From NCBI RefSeq assembly GCF_947179165.1, contig NC_077242.1, forward strand, positions 1,612,001-1,676,000: 64,000 nucleotides of DNA. Reading direction: 5' to 3'. Source of the stretch: Solanum dulcamara (lineage: Eukaryota > Streptophyta > Magnoliopsida > Solanales > Solanaceae). A program made the translations under genes and the position numbers. Below, piece after piece: positions 59,674 to 64,000 of this stretch. How positions within the stretch are numbered: position 1 is the first letter of the stretch; each line of letters starts with the position of its first letter. The notes beneath the pieces are model-generated. The model did not search any database and was not told where the DNA came from. It saw nothing but the letters and a program-made list of their open reading frames with translations.

Positions 59674-61895
59674 TGTCACGCCCCGGGAGGGTACCCTAGA
59701 CGTAACCGGCACTCAGAAACCATTTCTGGCTCCCAAGCGAACCACATAGCCTGATCACACATCCGTTCATTCATTCATTCAGCGGAAAGTTTAAAAATAA
59801 AGAATAAATTAGCGGGCAACTCAAATCACCCATCCAACTCAAAGAATAAAGGCCATGGGCCGACAGATCAACTAAAATATTTGTCATTTAAAAGTAGTTT
59901 GACAAGAATAACTCAAGGATAAAAATACTCAATCGACTCATCACTATCTAGTCTATGAAGCCTCTATCACTACTATCTAATTGGTGCCGATGACAAGTTC
60001 ATGGCTACCTCAAATAAAAATGGAAAGGGCTAACTCGATGCAAGATTACATAAGCGGTGTCCTCCGAATGTAGGGGAGGACTCACCAATACGCTGAGTAT
60101 GTATAGATCCTCAATGGTGCTCCTATTGACGATCTCTTAAATCTGTCTCTGCATCATGAAACGATGCAGGTCCAAATGGACGTAAGTACGTGGAATGTAC
60201 AAGTATGTAATATGGCAGAATGAAACATACCTCAAGGAAGAATAACATCAGATCAACTATCTCGAATCAGAAAGGTAGGAGAGACTCACATAAGACGTCA
60301 TAAGTCTAAAGTAAGAATACATTTCTAGACAAAGACCAATCACACATCATACAATCCAATCCAATCATACACGATACAGTTCAATCAAATCATATATTAT
60401 CCGATTCAATCCAATCGTATACAATCGGTTCAACCCGGTCATATACGATCCGATCCAATCCAATCATATATCCTTCCATTCAACCCAATCAACCTATCAT
60501 CTAATCCAATCCAGTCCAATCGTACACTATTAAATCATAATTCATCTAATCAAATCCGATCAATGCAATCAACTCACAATCAACTCAAAGGGTTCAACTC
60601 AATAAATATGCAAATTAAGTTATGCAATGTCTTACAATTCAACTCAATCATCTACAATCACAATCAAACCAATCAGATCAAGCACAATCCATTCAATTGG
60701 GAGTTTCTCTAACCGACAACCATCACCATATGAGCGAGTGATAGGACAACAAGCCGACGTTGTTGCCGCGTCCGTTCATACCTTGCCAGGGTATGAACGC
60801 ATCAACCAATCATGGATCCAATCCAACCGAGTCCTATAATGTCAGGAAAAAATATTTTTGGGGAAGCATCCGACTTTAACGGTTCAATCCCCTCCTACGT
60901 TTGGCGACGTAGTTTATTGGTTAGAGTATGGACTATACTCTTACCCAATTCGGTGCTGATACTCCTCCCAAGACTCAACATGCTCATATCTATCAAATGA
61001 GTAAAATACTCAAAATGCTCATTCAGTCTCATCGGACTCTTTCAAATCAACTCATTTAGTCTCATTGGACTCTTTTCAAAACTCAATCAAATCTGGCCTC
61101 ATTGGACCTTCTTTCAAATCGACTCATCTCAAATCATCAAACTCTTCTCTTTAAAATCTATACAATCTCAAAAATCGACATTTTAAAGTAAAAATACTCA
61201 ACTCACTTATACTCAAAATACTTGTGTTCAAAATAATTAAAAGACTTCTCAAACTCAACTCATGCTTAAACTCTTTTCAAATCATAGATGAAAATAATTA
61301 CTCTTTAAACTCAAAATAGTGTATAAATAGTTTATGCAAAAATGGTTTCAAAATCATTTATTTTCAAAATGCTCATAAGACTCCAACCACATCAGATTAG
61401 GTAAATCACATATCACATAATCACATTAGACTCCAATCCACTTCATCACATAACATCCTCATCAATATACCTCTACATCAATTATTCTACACATATTAAA
61501 TAAGCACCATTCACGTCATCACTAACATCGTCATCAAAACATCATCATCACATCATCATCATATATTATCATTTACATCATCATCAAACATTATCATCAT
61601 ATCAATCATCTAACATCTACTCCAAAGTCCTTATTTTTGTCCTATGTTCATTTTATAGAAGCAAAGGGACATTCTTAACTAACCAATTCGTTCTTTTCAT
61701 TCCAATCAATACATATATACACACAACTATCCATCTCAACCTCAAGACATTTATGACAAGAAATCTCATCTTGGGTTCATGTGAATGAAACATGAACTCA
61801 TACTCTCAACAAAACTCAACTCCAAAAATATTGTCAATACCTATAAATCTATATACAAAGATACATTTGTAGTTAATGATATGAAAAATAACTAT
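59674..61895 (-). mobile_element. Long-family chromovirus LTR, broken by an inverted LTR
   Basis: It begins TGTCACGCCCCGGGAGGG and follows the 3.5-kb LTR at 45017 closely through its CAATCCAATC-rich and CATCAT-rich parts. It stops at the position equivalent to about 47405, where an LTR in the opposite orientation begins. The rest must lie beyond base 64000. The empty site is preserved in block 1 (AATAAAATATGACTATTT, about 48764). Confidence 0.85.
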
Positions 61896-64000
61896 TGTGA
61901 CACCCCGGAAAATTTTTCGCGAAGAATCAAACATTTCTTCACGTGTGGGTAGACTCAGACCGGAGGACTTGTAATTCTACATATGAGTTAGGATTAATTC
62001 CTAAGTATTTGAAGTGTTTTAGATGTGTTTAGGGGTCATAAGGGATCTCTAACACCAAGTCGAGTCCAAAGAACTCTAATCGATTAAGTTTTCGGACGAG
62101 TTAGTATAAGGGTCAACTTCAAATGACCATATCTCCTAGTATATAAATAACTGGGTGGACCACGAACTACCAAATTAAAGTTCTTTGAGTCTTCTTTGCA
62201 ACGCCACCAAGATTGCAATTTTTGGAGTTCGGAGTCAAAAGTTATGGCCATTTTACTACGAACTAGCACTGCAGGAATATTCAGGCCTGGGCGAAATATA
62301 GGCTTGGCGCCCCAGTGGCGCGACGCGCCACTATAGCGCCAGAAAATAGCCTCAGTAGTTTGATCCTTGGCGCGACGCGCCACTATTAGATGTGCAGGGT
62401 TTTAGGCCTATTTTGGCTTGGCGCGACGCGCCACTATAGCGCCAACAAGATTTTTTGCCCAATTTTCAGATTTTTGAAGAGGGGCAACTTGGACTTTTTT
62501 CCAAATTATATATACACCATTCTTGGACGTTTTTGGACCATTTTTCAGTCCTCTCTCTCTCTCTAAAAAGCCCTAAATATTTTTCCCTCTCTTCTTCTTC
62601 TTCTTCTCCAAATCCATCTCCAACAAAGGGTGCCTTCAAGAGTTTCAAGGATTCAAGTCTTTCATTGAAGACCTAACATCAAGTTCCTTCAAAGTATTCA
62701 AACAAGGTATGTAAGGCTAACCTAAAATATGGATTTAGTTCTTCCATATGCCCATATATGTGTAGGATAGAAGTTGTGAAAGAGTTGAACCTTCTAAGAA
62801 GGTTTTCTTGAAAGTTTTCCTAAACTATGGAATGTTTTTAAGTACTATTAGTTGATTGATGTTTTTAATGACTTGAGTTACTAAATAGTTATCTTTCATA
62901 TTTTTGGCTACAAATGTATCTTTGTATATAGATTTATAGGTATTGACGATATTCTTGAGTTGAGTTTTGTTGAGAGTATGGGTCCATGTTTCATTCACAT
63001 GAACTCAAGATGAGATTTCTTGTCCTAAATGTCTTGAGGTTGAGATAGATAGTTGTGTGTATATATGTATTGATTGGAATGAAAAGAATGAATTGGTTAG
63101 TTAAGAATGTCCCTTTTTGCTTCTATAAAATGAACATAGGACAAAAATAAGGATTTTGGAGTAGATGTTTGATGATTGATGTGATGATGATACTTGACAA
63201 TGATGTGATGATAATGTTTGATTATGATGTAAATGATAATATATGATGATGATGTGATGATGATGTTTTGGTGATGATGTGAGTGATGATGTGAATGGTG
63301 CTTATTTAATATATGTAGAATGGTTGATGAAGAGGTATATTGATGAGAATGTTATGTGATGAAGTGGATTGGAGTCTAATGTGAGTTTGTGGTATGTGAT
63401 GTGCATAATTTGAGTTGATTAGAGTCTTAGGAATGCTTTGAAAATAAATGATCTTTTGAGAAGGAGCTTTAAATAAATTAATTGTGAACCTTTTTGCATA
63501 AACTACTTATACACTATTTTGAGTCTAAAGAATTATTAGTTTTATCTTTGATTTAGAAAAGAGTTTAAGTATGAGTTGAGTAAGAGGAGCCTTTAAATGA
63601 GTTGAGTATTTTTACATTAAAGTATTTATTTTGAGTTTGAGTTGAGGAGTTGAAATTATATTTTGATGTACATAACATTTTCTACATTCATTGAGTCGAG
63701 ATTGTATAAATTTTAAAGAGAAGAGTTTGATGATTTGAGATGAGTTGATTTGAAAGAAGGTCCAATGAGACTTGTCATTATGAGTTAATTGAGTTGAAAT
63801 GAGAACAGAGTTGATGAGGTGGCAATGTTCCACATGAAACTAGCCGTGAGGGCTTGTTTGAGATGATTGAAGGAGTTTTATGAGCATGGAGTCATGGGAG
63901 GAGTATCGAGCACCGAATTGAGCAAGAGTACAGTCCATACTCGAACCCAATACCTGTGTTGCCAAACGTAGGGGGGATTGAACCGTTAAGTCGGATGCTT
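61896..64000 (+). mobile_element. Chromovirus LTR in plus orientation, running off the window
   Basis: It begins TGTGACACCCCGGAAAAT, the inverse of the 3.5-kb LTR end. It shows in order the GC-rich array (62307-62447), TATA (62506-62514), CT-rich leader, donor CAAG|GTATGTAAGG (GT at 62707), a GATGAT-rich part (63180-63300) and, at the window edge, the AACCGTTAAGTCGGATGCTT segment. Whether it is a solo LTR or the 5' LTR of a full element cannot be seen. Confidence 0.85.

Overview
The window is nuclear DNA of a flowering plant, almost certainly a nightshade (Solanaceae, probably Solanum). It is AT-rich. Its genes have many GT-AG introns and encode plant-specific families. Its repeats are of a Solanaceae kind: a tRNA-derived SINE, Stowaway-type MITEs, an RTE-type LINE with a (GTT)n tail, and long chromovirus LTRs. 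I assigned the organism from recognised families, not from a search.

Genic half (1-27000), in order: the first exon of an ILR3-like bHLH gene (minus; the rest lies before base 1); a complete 17-exon kinesin-14 gene of the ATK1/KIN-14C type (minus, 800 aa); a long gene-poor stretch with MITEs (9.6-16.3 kb); a tRNA-Ala(AGC) gene (minus); a two-exon class VI small heat-shock gene (minus); and a five-exon class I formin (plus, 849 aa). For the three complete protein genes the exon phases close exactly and the lengths fit the families. These genes look like ordinary unrelated neighbours.

Accessory half (27-60 kb): a cluster of small acidic proteins that share a C-terminal domain resembling DUF573/GeBP (the Storekeeper family). 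There are three open copies (30526, 49236, and 56600 with two domains), two broken copies (28419, and 54170-55851), and at least one domain relic (about 31299). The copies and their flanks form two paralogous blocks (31.3-49 kb and 55-59.7 kb). The blocks differ by clean insertions and deletions, so several events can be read from empty versus filled sites.

Retroelement nest: a young Ty3/gypsy chromovirus (32967-42934, minus, TSD tccat) sits inside an older solo LTR of the same family (31831-44230). Downstream lie a larger related solo LTR (45017-48546), itself inside a possible copia solo LTR, and an 850-bp solo-LTR-like insert that splits a GeBP-like copy. A 5'-truncated RTE LINE has a 21-bp TSD. 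At the right edge two chromovirus LTRs are nested in opposite orientation and run off the window. The gag-pol frame of the young element is continuous except for five internal stop codons. Its LTR carries a TATA box and a conserved splice donor, and an acceptor lies just before gag.
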